DNA from: Haloferax marisrubri
GTDB taxonomy: Archaea > Halobacteriota > Halobacteria > Halobacteriales > Haloferacaceae
DNA: 64,000 nucleotides
Reading direction: 5' to 3'
Assembly (NCBI RefSeq): GCF_001469875.2
Contig: NZ_LOPW02000010.1
Span: 593,924-657,923, forward strand
Under the pieces are notes generated by a model, which made no database searches, was not told the DNA's origin, and worked only from the letters and a program-made list of their open reading frames with translations. Positions 40,579 through 50,646 of the stretch are shown in pieces. The position numbers and the translations under genes are program-made. Each line of letters opens with the position of its first letter. The first letter of the stretch is position 1.

Positions 40579-41538
40579 ATGAGCACAGATGACCTCGAAA
40601 CCGACCTCACGCGGAACACGGAGAACGCGCCGCGTGAGCTACTGACGCGGTCGTTCTTCTTCCTGTGCGCGGCGTTGTCCGTCGTGACGACCCTCAGTAT
40701 CGTCGGACTCCTCATCACGGAGGCGTCCAAGTTCTTCACGCTGACAGCCCCGCTGATGGGAGTAACGGGGGAGACGGCGTCCATCGTCGACTTCCTCACC
40801 GGAACCACGTGGCAGATACACAGCCAAGAGTTCGGCGTACTGGCGCTCGTGTCGTCGACGCTGATGGTCACTATCGGGTCGGCCATCATCGCGCTCCCGC
40901 TCGGCGTCGCCACCGCGATCTATCTCAGCGAGTACGCGAGCACGCAGGCGCGGTCGGTCCTCAAGCCGGCGCTGGAAATCCTCGCCGGCGTCCCGACCGT
41001 CGTCTACGGTTTCTTCGCGCTCATCTACATCACCCCGGCGCTGGAAGTCGTCTTCCCCAGCATCGGGACGTTCAACATGCTGTCTGCGAGCATCGTCGTC
41101 GGAATCATGATCATCCCGATGGTCGCCTCTATCAGCGAGGACGCGATGTCCGCCGTCCCCGACGAACTCCGGCAGGCGGGCTACGGCATGGGCGCGACGA
41201 AGTTCGACGTGTCCACCGGCATCGTCGTCCCCGCCGCGCTCTCCGGCATCTTCTCCTCGTTCATCCTCGCGCTCTCGCGCGCCATCGGCGAGACGATGGC
41301 CGTCACCGTCGCCGCGGGCGCGCAGGCGAAGTTCCTCAACCCGCTGAACCCCGCGTCGTACCTCGAAGGCGCGTTGCCCATGACCGCCGCGATGGTCCAG
41401 CTTCTCACCGGTGACATCACCGGCGGCGGGCTGGCCTACCGCAGTCTGTTCGCCATCGGCCTCGTACTCTTCGTCATCACGCTCGTCATGAACGTCATCA
41501 GCGACTACGTCTCGCGGCGCTACCGGGAGGCATACTGA
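40579..41538 (+). CDS. pstC: Phosphate ABC transporter permease PstC
   Basis: A 319-residue permease of about six membrane helices. It starts with a charged tail, then a first helix FFFLCAALSVVTTLSIVGLL. The binding-protein-dependent transport motif is around EDAMSAVPDELRQAGYGMGA (EAA loop), and the rest matches PstC, with ALEILAGVPTVVYGFFALIY in the middle. It forms the membrane channel with PstA. Sixty-three bases separate it from pstS, and one base lies between its stop and the pstA start. Confidence 0.95.
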   Translation: MSTDDLETDLTRNTENAPRELLTRSFFFLCAALSVVTTLSIVGLLITEASKFFTLTAPLMGVTGETASIVDFLTGTTWQIHSQEFGVLALVSSTLMVTIGSAIIALPLGVATAIYLSEYASTQARSVLKPALEILAGVPTVVYGFFALIYITPALEVVFPSIGTFNMLSASIVVGIMIIPMVASISEDAMSAVPDELRQAGYGMGATKFDVSTGIVVPAALSGIFSSFILALSRAIGETMAVTVAAGAQAKFLNPLNPASYLEGALPMTAAMVQLLTGDITGGGLAYRSLFAIGLVLFVITLVMNVISDYVSRRYREAY

Positions 41539-41539
41539 G

Positions 41540-43168
41540 ATGGCGACCGACACCGACTCCGGCTACATCGATAGCTTCGGACAGGTCAGCCGAACCACCG
41601 GGACCGTCTTCCGGTACCTGCTGTTGGCCGCGACGATGTTCGGCATCGTCACGCTCGCCGTCCTCCTCGTCTACGTCGCCAACGACGCGATTCGCCCGCT
41701 CACCGCCGACCTCGGCTGGCATCTCACCTTCTTCCTGACGCTCGTCGTCCCCACGACGGTCGTCGGCGGCTACCTCGCCCGGCGCAACGTGCCGGCGCTC
41801 AAACTCGGCGGCATGGTCGTCGGGATGCTCGCCGTGTTCCTGATGTTCAGCGGCGGCGTCGCCATCGTCTTCGTCGATATCATTCCGCCCCTGACCGGCC
41901 TCTCGTACGTCGTCGGCCTCCTCGTCCCGGCGGCGCTCGTCGTCGTCCTGACGAAGTACGAACAGCAGATTCCCTTCACGCTCCGGGTCGCCGCGACCGG
42001 TGCCGCGTTCATCCTGTCGCTCGTCGGCGTGCCGGGGTACTTCCACAGCATCCCCGAAATTGTCCGCCAACTCCCCGTGGTCCCCGCCGACTGGATGATT
42101 CTGACGCTCGTCCTCGGCGGCGTGGCCGCGGTCGTCGTCGGCCAGTACGTCGCCCGCATCCGTGAGAACACCACGGCGGGCCTCGCCGCGGGCGCGTCGG
42201 CGCTCCTCTTGACCGGCCTCGCGGCCGTCGTCGGCCCGACGCTCGGCGTCGATGCGAACGCCGCCGCCGTCGTCACGTCCGTCGCGTTCGTCCCGACGCT
42301 GGCCTACGCCGGCGGCGCGGCGGTCACCCGCGAACAGGAGCGAATCGGCCTCCTTCTCGCCGCGGCCGTCGTCGTCGGGTCGCTCGTCGGCGCGTTCGCG
42401 GTCGACGCGCTCGGCTTCGCCGGCCCGCAGTCGTGGGTCGACTGGCAGTTCCTCACGAGCGCCCACAGCGGAACCGCCGAGAACGCCGGTCTCTACCCGG
42501 CTATCGGTGGCTCTATCCTGCTGATGGCGACGGTCGCCGCCCTCTCGTTCCCGCTCGGCGTCGGCGCGGCGGTGTACCTCGAAGAGTACGCCCCCGACAA
42601 CGCCTTCTCCCGATTCATCGACGTGAACATCTCGAACCTCGCCGGCGTCCCCTCGGTCGTCTACGGCCTGCTCGGACTCGGCGTGTTCGTCACCTATCTC
42701 GGCCAGCCGACGGGGACGGTCCTCATCGGCGGCGCGACGCTCGCGCTCCTCATCCTGCCCATCGTCATCATCTCCTCGCGCGAGGCGATTCGGGCCGTGC
42801 CCGGCGACATGCGGCAGGCGTCCTACGGCATGGGCGCGACGCGCTGGCAGACCGTCAAGAACGTCGTCCTCCCGGAGGCGTTCCCCGGCATCCTGACCGG
42901 GACCATCCTCGCGCTCGGCCGGGCCATCGGCGAGACCGCGCCGCTCATCATGATCGGCGCGCCGAACGTGCTTTTCAACCTGCCGACGGAGCTCACCTCG
43001 AAGGTGAGCGCGATGCCCCTGCAGGTGTACGCGTGGTCCAGCCTGTTCGCCAGCGAGGACTTCTACACGAAGGCCGTTCCGGCCGGCGTCGTGGTTCTCT
43101 TGGCGGTCCTCCTCGCCATGAACTCCATCGCCATCGTCCTGCGCAACAAGTTCGAAAGTGAAAACTGA
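41540..43168 (+). CDS. pstA: Phosphate ABC transporter permease PstA with N-terminal membrane extension
   Basis: A 542-residue protein, nearly twice the usual PstA length of about 280-300. The C-terminal half (from about residue 300) is the normal permease, with SNLAGVPSVVYGLLGLGVFV and the EAA loop SREAIRAVPGDMRQASYGMG. The first 290 residues carry about eight additional hydrophobic segments with an isolated TM pattern (for example VLLVYVANDAIRPLTADLGW and AAAVVVGSLVGAFAVDALGF) and no recognised domain. The extension may anchor or regulate the transporter. The start ATG is at 41540, immediately after the pstC stop. Confidence 0.9.
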   Translation: MATDTDSGYIDSFGQVSRTTGTVFRYLLLAATMFGIVTLAVLLVYVANDAIRPLTADLGWHLTFFLTLVVPTTVVGGYLARRNVPALKLGGMVVGMLAVFLMFSGGVAIVFVDIIPPLTGLSYVVGLLVPAALVVVLTKYEQQIPFTLRVAATGAAFILSLVGVPGYFHSIPEIVRQLPVVPADWMILTLVLGGVAAVVVGQYVARIRENTTAGLAAGASALLLTGLAAVVGPTLGVDANAAAVVTSVAFVPTLAYAGGAAVTREQERIGLLLAAAVVVGSLVGAFAVDALGFAGPQSWVDWQFLTSAHSGTAENAGLYPAIGGSILLMATVAALSFPLGVGAAVYLEEYAPDNAFSRFIDVNISNLAGVPSVVYGLLGLGVFVTYLGQPTGTVLIGGATLALLILPIVIISSREAIRAVPGDMRQASYGMGATRWQTVKNVVLPEAFPGILTGTILALGRAIGETAPLIMIGAPNVLFNLPTELTSKVSAMPLQVYAWSSLFASEDFYTKAVPAGVVVLLAVLLAMNSIAIVLRNKFESEN

Positions 43169-43177
43169 ATACCACCA

Positions 43178-44068
43178 ATGAGCCAAAGAGACAAAGCACC
43201 CGAGGGAGAACAGCAAGCCATGAACGGAACAGAGGACCCGACGAACGACGAGATGCTCGTCGAAACCGACGTGAGCGACGGGCTCTCTGCGTCGGGGAAC
43301 TCGGTGGGTCGGGAGGCCGAGACCGTCATCAGTTCGGAGAACATCAACGTCTGGTACGGCGACGACCACGCGCTCACCGACATCTCGATGGACATCCCCG
43401 AGAACAGCGTGACCGCCATGATCGGTCCCTCCGGCTGCGGGAAGTCCACGTTCCTCCGCTGTATCAACCGGATGAACGACCTCATCGACGTCGCCCGCGT
43501 CGAAGGGGGACTCACGCTCCGCGGCAAGAACGTCTACGACGACGACGTCGACCCCGTCGCACTCCGCCGCCGCGTCGGCATGGTGTTCCAGAAGCCGAAC
43601 CCGTTCCCGAAGAGCATCTACGAGAACGTCGTCTACGGCCTGAAGATTCAGGGCATCGACGCCGACTACGACGAGGTCGTCGAGGAGTCGCTCAAGCGCG
43701 CCGCCCTCTGGGACGAGGTGAAAGACCGCCTCCACGAGTCCGGTCTCGACCTCTCCGGCGGCCAACAACAGCGTCTCTGTATCGCCCGCGCCATCGCCAC
43801 CGACCCCGAGGTGCTGCTCATGGACGAGCCCGCATCGGCGCTCGACCCCGTGGCGACCTCGCAGATCGAAGACCTCGTCGAGGAGCTCGCCGAGGACTAC
43901 ACGGTCGTCATCGTCACCCACAACATGCAGCAGGCCGCGCGTATCTCCGACAAGACCGCCGTCTTCCTCACCGGCGGTGAACTCGTCGAGTTCGACGACA
44001 CCCAGAAAATCTTCGAGAACCCCGAGAGCCAGCGCGTCGAAGACTACATCACCGGCAAGTTCGGATAG
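43178..44068 (+). CDS. pstB: Phosphate ABC transporter ATPase PstB
   Basis: A 296-residue ABC ATPase. The first 45 residues form a variable tail, then the fold begins with [17 protein letters not shown]. Walker A is [19 protein letters not shown], the signature is [18 protein letters not shown], and Walker B is [20 protein letters not shown]. The D-loop and H-loop follow ([15 protein letters not shown]). It energises PstCA. It is the fourth pst gene; phoU follows after 174 bases, probably with its own or a read-through promoter. Confidence 0.97.
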   Translation: MSQRDKAPEGEQQAMNGTEDPTNDEMLVETDVSDGLSASGNSVGREAETVISSENINVWYGDDHALTDISMDIPENSVTAMIGPSGCGKSTFLRCINRMNDLIDVARVEGGLTLRGKNVYDDDVDPVALRRRVGMVFQKPNPFPKSIYENVVYGLKIQGIDADYDEVVEESLKRAALWDEVKDRLHESGLDLSGGQQQRLCIARAIATDPEVLLMDEPASALDPVATSQIEDLVEELAEDYTVVIVTHNMQQAARISDKTAVFLTGGELVEFDDTQKIFENPESQRVEDYITGKFG

Positions 44069-44242
44069 CCCTCGCCGGCGTTCGCGCACCCTCGGCTGCT
44101 TCTGTGAGACGCTCGATTCACCGCCCCGGAGCGACGCCAACGCCCCGCCATCGCGCATTCAACACGGTCGTTCGAGACGGACCGCGACTCGACCACCGAA
44201 ACCATCACAAGGAATTTCACTTCGCCTGTCGGAACGTGACGT

Positions 44243-44923
44243 ATGGCTAGAAACACGTACCAATCTCGCCTCAATCAGCTCGAAGAGGACGTGTTGTATC
44301 TCAGCGAACTCACCGCCGAACGGGTCCGGTTCGCTCTCGACGCGCTCGAAGACAAAGACGAGCGGAAGGCACAGGAAGTCATCGAGGGGGACCGCGAAAT
44401 CAACCGCATCTACCTCGACTTGGAACAGGACTGCATCGACCTGCTCGCGCTCCAACAGCCGGTCGCGGGCGACCTGCGATTCATCGCGGCGTCGTTCAAG
44501 ATAATCACCGACCTCGAACGCATCGGCGACCTCGCGACCAACCTCGCGCAGTACGCCATCGACGCCGAAAACGACGTGTACGCGGAGGTCGACATCCGCC
44601 GCATCGGCGACGCCGCTCTCGATATGGTGGACCAGGCGATGGACGCCTACGAGACCGAAGACACCGACCTCTGTCACTCCGTGGCCGAGCGCGACGACAA
44701 CCTCGACACGATGTGTGACAACGCCTCCCAGAGCATCGTCCGCGACCTCATGAACGGCGACGACTTCGAGGGCGACGGCGACCTCGAGCCCGAGACCGCC
44801 CTCGTCGACGTGCGCCGACTCCTGCTGACGGTGCGCGACCTCGAACGCATCGGCGACCACGCCGTCAACGTCGCGGCGCGGACGCTCTACATGATCGACA
44901 ACGACGACTCGCTGCTGTTCTGA
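44243..44923 (+). CDS. phoU: PhoU-family phosphate signalling regulator
   Basis: A 226-residue protein made of two PhoU helical repeats with the metal-binding signatures TDLERIGDLATNLAQYA (near residue 92) and RDLERIGDHAVNVAARTLYM (near residue 200). It begins with ARNTYQSRLNQLEEDVLYL. PhoU proteins restrain the Pst transporter when phosphate is plentiful. It ends the pst gene cluster and complements the AbrB-PhoU protein encoded at the other end. Confidence 0.95.
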   Translation: MARNTYQSRLNQLEEDVLYLSELTAERVRFALDALEDKDERKAQEVIEGDREINRIYLDLEQDCIDLLALQQPVAGDLRFIAASFKIITDLERIGDLATNLAQYAIDAENDVYAEVDIRRIGDAALDMVDQAMDAYETEDTDLCHSVAERDDNLDTMCDNASQSIVRDLMNGDDFEGDGDLEPETALVDVRRLLLTVRDLERIGDHAVNVAARTLYMIDNDDSLLF

Positions 44924-45015
44924 GCGGGCGTCGGCGCTCGGGTGGCTCGGTCGGCCGCGGGTCGGTCAACGCGGGCCGGACCGAACCCCGGCGTTCTCCG
45001 CATTTTCCGAACGGG

Positions 45016-45294
45016 TCAGGCGGATGTCTGCATGAACAGATACCCGAACATCAGCCCCGCAGTTCCGACAGCCACAGCACTGTAGAGCAGGACGTACTTC
45101 AGCGAGTACGCTGACGCGTACCAGACTGCGCCGGCGGCCGCGACGAGCGACATGCCGAGCGTGCCGTATACCACGGGCATCCCCTCCAGCGATAGTCGGT
45201 GCGCCAGTAGTGCTTCGGCGATGTGGGGCGCGAGGGCACCAGCGCAGACGACGAGGAACCCGCTGGTGATCCGTCGGTCGATGTGGGTGGACAC
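45016..45294 (-). CDS. Small three-TM membrane protein
   Basis: A 92-residue protein with three membrane segments at about 9-28 (TSGFLVVCAGALAPHIAEAL), 38-60 (PVVYGTLGMSLVAAAGAVWY) and 66-88. The GTG at 45294 is preferred because the TATA-like aaatatgt (45318-45325) lies about 28 bases upstream, a leaderless arrangement; an ATG at 45339 would overlap that promoter. No known domain is recognised. It sits between phoU and the Cdc48 ATPase. Confidence 0.55.
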   Translation of the reverse strand: MSTHIDRRITSGFLVVCAGALAPHIAEALLAHRLSLEGMPVVYGTLGMSLVAAAGAVWYASAYSLKYVLLYSAVAVGTAGLMFGYLFMQTSA

Positions 45295-45423
45295 ACAACT
45301 GTGCTGACGACGCCCTGAAATATGTTTTCTGGTTGTCATCCTGGGTGTGCGCCCAAATCAAAGCCGCTGGCTGACACAGTTTGCGCAGCGAAAAGACGCG
45401 AAGAGCGAAGAGCCGCCCCCGAC

Positions 45424-47655
45424 TTACTGGAAGCCGATGCGGCCGCCGTCGCGGGTGTCGGGCGACAGGCCCTCGCGGGAACCGCCCTTGAACTGGTCTT
45501 GGATGTCCTCGTAGTAGCGCATCAGTTCCTCGGTGATGGTCGGCCGGACCGACTCCATCGCCTTGCGGAAGTGGCGCATCTCGATTTCCTCGGCGTCGGA
45601 GTCCTCACGGAGCGCCTCGATGGCCGCCTCGCGGCAGATGGATTCGAGGTCGGAGCCGACGTAGCCGTCGGTGATCTCCGCGATTTCGCGGAGGCTCACG
45701 TCGGGCGCGAGCGGGCTCTGCTGCGTGTGAATGTCGAGAATCTGCTCGCGGCCCTCCTCTGCGGGCTGGCCGATGAGCACGAGGCGGTCGAACCGGCCCG
45801 AGCGGATGAGCGCGGGGTCGATCATGTCCGGGCGGTTGGTCGCCGCGATGACCATGACGTTGCCCGCGTCTTCGAGGCCGTCTAACTCCGTCAGGAGCTG
45901 GTTGACGACGCGCTCGGAGACGTTGTTGCCCATGTCGTTGCCGCGGGCCGGGGCGAGCGCGTCAAGCTCGTCGAAGAAGATGATGGTCGGCGAGACCTGC
46001 CGCGCCTTGCGGAACGTCTGCCGAATCGCCTTCTCCGACTCGCCGACCCACTTCGAGAGCAGTTGCGGGCCGCGCACCGAGATGAAGTTCGCGTTCGTCT
46101 CGTTGGCGACGGCCTTCGCTATCAGGGTCTTGCCCGTGCCGGGCGGCCCGTAGAGGAGCACGCCCTTCGGAGCCTCGATACCCATCCGCTGGAACTTCTC
46201 GGGGGTCGTCAGCGGCCACTCGACGCTCTCTTGGACCTTCTGTTTGGGCCCTTCGAGACCGCCCACGTCGTTCCACGTGACCTTCGGAATCTCGACGAGC
46301 ACCTCGCGCATCGCCGAGGGTTCGACCTCGCCGAGCGCGCCGCCGAAGTCGTCGTTCTTGACGACCATCCGGTCGATGAGGCTCGGCGGGATGTCCTCCC
46401 TATCGAGGTCGATTTCGGGGAGGTAGCGCCGCAGCGCCTTCATCGCGGCCTCCTTCGTCAGCGCCTCGATGTCCGCGCCGACGAAGCCGTGGGTGTCGTC
46501 GGCGAGGTCGTCGAGGTCCACGTCGTCCGAAAGCGGCATGCCGCGGGTGTGAATCTGGAGGATTTCCTTGCGGCCTTCCTCGTCCGGCACGCCGATTTCG
46601 ATTTCGCGGTCGAACCGACCGGGACGGCGGAGCGCGGGGTCCACCGAATCGACGCGGTTCGTCGCCGCGATGACGATGACCTGTCCGCGGGCTTCCAGCC
46701 CGTCCATCATCGTCAGCAGTTGGGCGACGACCCGGCGTTCGACCTCGCCGGTCACGTCCTCGCGCTTGGGCGCGATGGAGTCGAGCTCGTCGATGAAGAT
46801 GATGCTCGGCGACTCCTCTTTGGCGTCCTCGAATATCTCCCGGAGCTGTTGTTCGGACTCGCCGTAGTACTTCGAGATGATTTCCGGCCCTGCGATAGAG
46901 AAGAAACTCGCCGAGGTCTCGTTGGCGACCGCGCGGGCGAGAAGCGTCTTCCCGGTACCCGGCGGGCCGTGGAGCAACACCCCCTGCGGGGGCTCGATGC
47001 CCAGTTTCTTGAATATCTGGGGGTGTTTCATCGGCAGTTCGACCATCTCGCGGACGCGCTGAATCTCGTTGGTCAGGCCGCCGATGTCCTCGTAGGTGAT
47101 GCCACCGCCGGCCTTCTCGAAGCCGGAGATGGGCTCCTCGCGGAGTTCGACATCAGTGTCCTCGGTGACGAGGACGACGCCCTCCGGCTTCGTCTCGACG
47201 GCGATGAGCGGAATCGCCTGTCCGGGCGACCGCATAAACGGGTGGTTCGTACTCGACATCACCGGAACGATGTCGCGTTCGACCACGGGTCGCTTGAGAA
47301 TCTGCCGTTTGACCATGCCGGCCGCGTCGGACCCGAACTGCACGCTCGCCTCCTCTGGCGGCGCGAGCACGAGTTTGTCGGCCTTCGTGGCCTCTGCCTT
47401 GCGGATGGTGACCCGTTCGCCGATGCCCACGTCGGCGTTCTGCCGCGTGAATCCGTCGATTCGGACCGTATCCGTGTTCCAGTCCTGCCGGTCTGCCCGC
47501 CACACCTTCGCGGCGGTCGTTTTTCCTCCCTCGATCTCGATGATGTCTCCCGGCGAGAGCTTGAGATGGAGCAAGGTGTCCGGATCAAGACGGGCGATAC
47601 CGCGCCCCGAGTCGTTCGGGTACGCTTTCGCCACTTCGAGTTGGACTTCGTTCAT
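45424..47655 (-). CDS. Cdc48/VCP-type AAA ATPase
   Basis: A 743-residue double-AAA protein, the expected length for archaeal Cdc48. An N-terminal double-psi barrel plus CDC48-2 domain (residues about 1-180) carries [21 protein letters not shown]1 has [20 protein letters not shown] and D2 has [20 protein letters not shown], with Walker [13 protein letters not shown] and [12 protein letters not shown] and the second-region arginines. These hexamers unfold proteins and remodel complexes, working with the proteasome. The ATG at 47655 begins the N domain; the longer frame upstream is antisense to the larC start region. The C-terminal tail GGRIGFQ is plausible for PAN-type or proteasome docking, an inference. 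Confidence 0.93.
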   Translation of the reverse strand: MNEVQLEVAKAYPNDSGRGIARLDPDTLLHLKLSPGDIIEIEGGKTTAAKVWRADRQDWNTDTVRIDGFTRQNADVGIGERVTIRKAEATKADKLVLAPPEEASVQFGSDAAGMVKRQILKRPVVERDIVPVMSSTNHPFMRSPGQAIPLIAVETKPEGVVLVTEDTDVELREEPISGFEKAGGGITYEDIGGLTNEIQRVREMVELPMKHPQIFKKLGIEPPQGVLLHGPPGTGKTLLARAVANETSASFFSIAGPEIISKYYGESEQQLREIFEDAKEESPSIIFIDELDSIAPKREDVTGEVERRVVAQLLTMMDGLEARGQVIVIAATNRVDSVDPALRRPGRFDREIEIGVPDEEGRKEILQIHTRGMPLSDDVDLDDLADDTHGFVGADIEALTKEAAMKALRRYLPEIDLDREDIPPSLIDRMVVKNDDFGGALGEVEPSAMREVLVEIPKVTWNDVGGLEGPKQKVQESVEWPLTTPEKFQRMGIEAPKGVLLYGPPGTGKTLIAKAVANETNANFISVRGPQLLSKWVGESEKAIRQTFRKARQVSPTIIFFDELDALAPARGNDMGNNVSERVVNQLLTELDGLEDAGNVMVIAATNRPDMIDPALIRSGRFDRLVLIGQPAEEGREQILDIHTQQSPLAPDVSLREIAEITDGYVGSDLESICREAAIEALREDSDAEEIEMRHFRKAMESVRPTITEELMRYYEDIQDQFKGGSREGLSPDTRDGGRIGFQ

Positions 47656-47848
47656 GATTACCTCGCGGGGATGCTGATACCTGTGAGAGGCCATCGGATA
47701 AGTCCTTCCCCGGTCGGCCCGAGGCACCGTCCTCTCGTGGTTACAGCCTAGCACACCGTAGGGCGGGCGGCTACTAATCCCTACCGACTGGACAGGCGTC
47801 GGCGCGTCGATGGCTGGCGTTTTTACGCTCGAACACCACGGTTCACGC

Positions 47849-49384
47849 ATGCGACTCCTCGCGTTCGACGGCCGGATGGGTGCCAGCGGCGACATGCTCC
47901 TCGGCGCGCTCGTCGCCGCCGGTGCTGACCCGTCCGTCCTCTCGCCCGTCGAAGACGCCCTCGACGTGACCTACCGCGTCCACGAGGTCGAAAAAAACGG
48001 CATCCTCGCGACCAAGGTGGACGTGCTCCTCGCGGAGACCGACGGTGGCGACCCCCGCGGCGAGGGTCACGGCGACGACCACCGACGCCTGCGCGCCGAC
48101 GGCGACGACGGGGGAGACTCCGACGACGGTGGCAACGGCGACGACGCCGAACACAGCAACCAACACCAGTATCACCACCACGACCGCGCTCACGACGAAG
48201 CCGGGCACGACCACGACGACGGGCACGGTCATTCGCACGGCGGCGGTGGTGGACACGGTCACTCGCACGACCATCCACACTCACACGACGACCACCACCA
48301 CCACGACCATCCACACTCACACGACGACGACCACCACCACGACCATTCGCACTCCCACGACGGCCACACCCACGCCGAGGGTCACGGCCCGCACCGGACC
48401 TACCCCGAGGTCGTCGAACTCGTCGAGTCGATGGGCCTCCCCGCGGGCGTCGTCGAGGACGCGACGGCCATCTTCCGCGTGCTCGGCGAGGCCGAAGCCG
48501 AGGTCCACGGCACGAACCTCGAGGAGACGCACTTCCACGAGGTCGGCGCGGACGACGCCATCGCCGACGTGGTCGGGGTCTGTCTCCTCCTCGACGACCT
48601 CGACGTGGACCGCGTCGTCACCGGCCCGGTCGCCGTCGGTGGCGGCGAGGCCGAGATGAGCCACGGAACCTACCCGGTGCCCGCGCCCGCCGTGCTCAAC
48701 ATCACCGCGGCGGCCGACTGGTCGGTCCGCGGGGGTCCCGTCGAGGCCGAACTGCTCACCCCCACGGGCGCGGCCATCCTCGCGCACCTCGCCGAGGGCG
48801 TCGAGACGCTCCCGGCGATGTCGGTCGAATCGTCCGGCTACGGGGCCGGCGGCTGGGACTTCCCGGACCACCCAAACGTCCTCCGCGCGGTCGTCGGCGA
48901 CGGCGGTTCGCGGCTCGTCCGCGACGAGATTACCGTCCTCGAAACGAACCTCGACGACGCCACGCCCGAGGTCCTCGGCGGGCTTCAGGAGACCCTGAAA
49001 GACGCCGGCGCGCGCGACGTGGCCATCGTCCCGACGACGATGAAGAAGTCCCGGCCCGGCCACCTCGTCAAGGTCGTCGTCAAGCCCGAAGACGCCGAGC
49101 GCGTCGCCTACCGCCTCGCGGTCGAAACGGGCACGCTCGGAATCCGCGAACACGGCGCGGGCCACCGCTGGACCGCCCGCCGCGAGTTCGAGACGGCGAC
49201 GCTCGATATCGACGGCGAAGCCTACGAGGTGAGCGTCAAGGTCGGAAGCGACGCCGACGGCGTCGTCTACGACCGAAGCGCCGAGTACGACGACGCGCTC
49301 GCCGTGGCGAAAGAGACGGGGCTTCCGGTCCGCGAGGTCATGCGCCGCGCCGTCGACGCGGTGTCGTCGGACGACGGCGAGTGA
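47849..49384 (+). CDS. larC: Nickel-insertion protein LarC with a histidine-rich insert
   Basis: A 511-residue LarC/DUF111 protein. It starts [20 protein letters not shown] and includes [20 protein letters not shown] and [20 protein letters not shown], with the C-terminal half ([18 protein letters not shown]) matching the nickel-inserting domain. LarC inserts nickel into the pyridinium cofactor used by lactate racemase and related enzymes. Residues about 102-182 are a low-complexity insert with 34 histidines, in the place where bacterial proteins have a shorter His-rich tract, probably a nickel store or trap. No larA, larB or larE is in the window. The start at 47849 agrees with the family; ATG 47810 adds unconserved residues. 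Confidence 0.9.
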   Translation: MRLLAFDGRMGASGDMLLGALVAAGADPSVLSPVEDALDVTYRVHEVEKNGILATKVDVLLAETDGGDPRGEGHGDDHRRLRADGDDGGDSDDGGNGDDAEHSNQHQYHHHDRAHDEAGHDHDDGHGHSHGGGGGHGHSHDHPHSHDDHHHHDHPHSHDDDHHHDHSHSHDGHTHAEGHGPHRTYPEVVELVESMGLPAGVVEDATAIFRVLGEAEAEVHGTNLEETHFHEVGADDAIADVVGVCLLLDDLDVDRVVTGPVAVGGGEAEMSHGTYPVPAPAVLNITAAADWSVRGGPVEAELLTPTGAAILAHLAEGVETLPAMSVESSGYGAGGWDFPDHPNVLRAVVGDGGSRLVRDEITVLETNLDDATPEVLGGLQETLKDAGARDVAIVPTTMKKSRPGHLVKVVVKPEDAERVAYRLAVETGTLGIREHGAGHRWTARREFETATLDIDGEAYEVSVKVGSDADGVVYDRSAEYDDALAVAKETGLPVREVMRRAVDAVSSDDGE

Positions 49385-49413
49385 GCCACGCCGTCCCCGC
49401 CGACGTGACTCGG

Positions 49414-49812
49414 TTACTCCGTCAACGGCGGATACGCGACCTCCCAGAGATGCCCGTCCGGGTCCGAAAAGTAGCCCGAATAGCCGCCCCAGAACGCGTC
49501 CTGTGTGGGTTTGACTATCTCGCCGCCCGCCGCGTGCACCGCGTCGAGAACCGCGTCCACTTCTGACTGTTCGGCGACGTTGTGCGCAATCGTGACGCCC
49601 GCGAAGCCGCTTCCGTCCGCGGGGACGGTCGCGTCCTCGGCGAGCGACTCGCGCGGGTAGAGCGCGAGCCACGTCCCTTCGAGGGTGAAAAACGCGATGT
49701 CGCTGTCCGGGTCGCGGTCGCGGAGTGGTAAGCCGAGGCCGTCGCGGTAGAACCGAATCGACTCGTCGAGGTCCGAAACGCCGAGCGTCACCACCGTGAT
49801 TCGCGGGTCCAT
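49414..49812 (-). CDS. VOC-family (glyoxalase-like) protein
   Basis: A 132-residue protein with two beta-alpha-beta-beta-beta repeats of the vicinal-oxygen-chelate fold. The first repeat has TLGVSDLDESIRFYRDGLGL, and the second ends with GYFSDPDGHLWEVAYPPL. The conserved Glu near the end and the Asp-Pro-Asp-Gly-His motif are typical of metal-binding members such as glyoxalase I or antibiotic-resistance dioxygenases. It is encoded on the opposite strand to larC, ending 29 bases past it. The substrate is unknown. Confidence 0.9.
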   Translation of the reverse strand: MDPRITVVTLGVSDLDESIRFYRDGLGLPLRDRDPDSDIAFFTLEGTWLALYPRESLAEDATVPADGSGFAGVTIAHNVAEQSEVDAVLDAVHAAGGEIVKPTQDAFWGGYSGYFSDPDGHLWEVAYPPLTE

Positions 49813-49906
49813 CCGAGAGACGCGTCGCCGACGGTGATAAATCGAGACGGCCGGCCTCTCGACTGGGCGATTACCGAGGGGAAAATCCGAATCGGCTATT
49901 CGGCGG

Positions 49907-50446
49907 TCACTTCTCGTTGAACTGCGGCCGGGAGTTGAACGGCGCGAACGTCCCCGCGGGGTTGTTCACGTGAATCCACGCGTGGAGGCCCCAGTGCCCC
50001 GCCGCGAAGCCCCACATGCCGTCGTCGCTGTCGCCGTGGAACAGGTCCGGGAACGGGCCGGTGTACTCCGACCCCTCGTCGAACAGATACTCGACCGCGC
50101 CGAGGACGAGCGTTTCCTTGCCGTTGCCCTCGTTTTTCCCGTAGACGAGCGCGGCGGGCTTCGTGATATCGACCTCGTCGTCGTAGTTCTCGATGATGTA
50201 CTCGTGGTTCACGTAGTGGTAGCCCATGTCCGGCACGAACGGACTGCCGAGGACGTAGCCGTCCGCGATGGCCTTCCGCACGTCCGCGTACTTCGAGGTG
50301 GCCGCCCGGACCGACGCGAGTTCGCGCTGGAGCGCCCCGCGGTGCGCCGCCGCGGGCCCGGTGAACGCCCCGACCGAGAGCGCGCCGACGCCGAGTGCCT
50401 TCAGATACGTCCGTCGCCCGACCCCAGGGGTGCGTGATGTGCTCAT
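49907..50446 (-). CDS. Tat-exported protein of unknown function
   Basis: A 179-residue protein. The first 35 residues are a twin-arginine signal: GVGRRTYLKALGVGALSVGA then an Ala-x-Ala cleavage site near FTGPAAAH. The mature part is mixed, with many Trp/Tyr/His (for example PFVPDMGYHYVNHEYIIENY and MWGFAAGHWGLHAWIHVNNP). I do not recognise the family; the His-rich composition might suggest metal binding, unproven. The ATG at 50446 is chosen, but a 17-bp tandem duplication spans the start region and creates a second ATG (50463) out of frame. Confidence 0.7.
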   Translation of the reverse strand: MSTSRTPGVGRRTYLKALGVGALSVGAFTGPAAAHRGALQRELASVRAATSKYADVRKAIADGYVLGSPFVPDMGYHYVNHEYIIENYDDEVDITKPAALVYGKNEGNGKETLVLGAVEYLFDEGSEYTGPFPDLFHGDSDDGMWGFAAGHWGLHAWIHVNNPAGTFAPFNSRPQFNEK

Positions 50447-50468
50447 GCGACTGATGTGCTCATGCGAC
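50435..50468. repeat. 17-bp perfect tandem duplication across a start codon
   Basis: TGATGTGCTCATGCGAC occurs twice in a row (50435-50451, 50452-50468). On the minus strand each copy contains ATGAGCACATCA. The downstream copy is the real start of the Tat-exported protein; the upstream copy opens a 6-codon frame whose TGA overlaps the true ATG. Confidence 0.95.
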
Positions 50469-50646
50469 ACTCGATACGCGTCGGTGGAACGTAGCTATGA
50501 ACTTGGACACGGCGCGTCTCATAAACTGAGAGTCGGGTTAAGAGCGTTCTTTTCCCGCCGACCACTCGAATCACGGAAGCTTCTGTCGGTCGCGTAGAGC
50601 ACCGTTAGGCGGCCGTTAACGGCGTCAAAACCGCCGCCGCGGGCGC

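Noticed and set aside
41498-44158. 886-codon open frame antisense to pstA and pstB
   Set aside because: Composition is Arg/Asp/Glu/Gly low complexity typical of a shadow frame, and the sense genes are clear.
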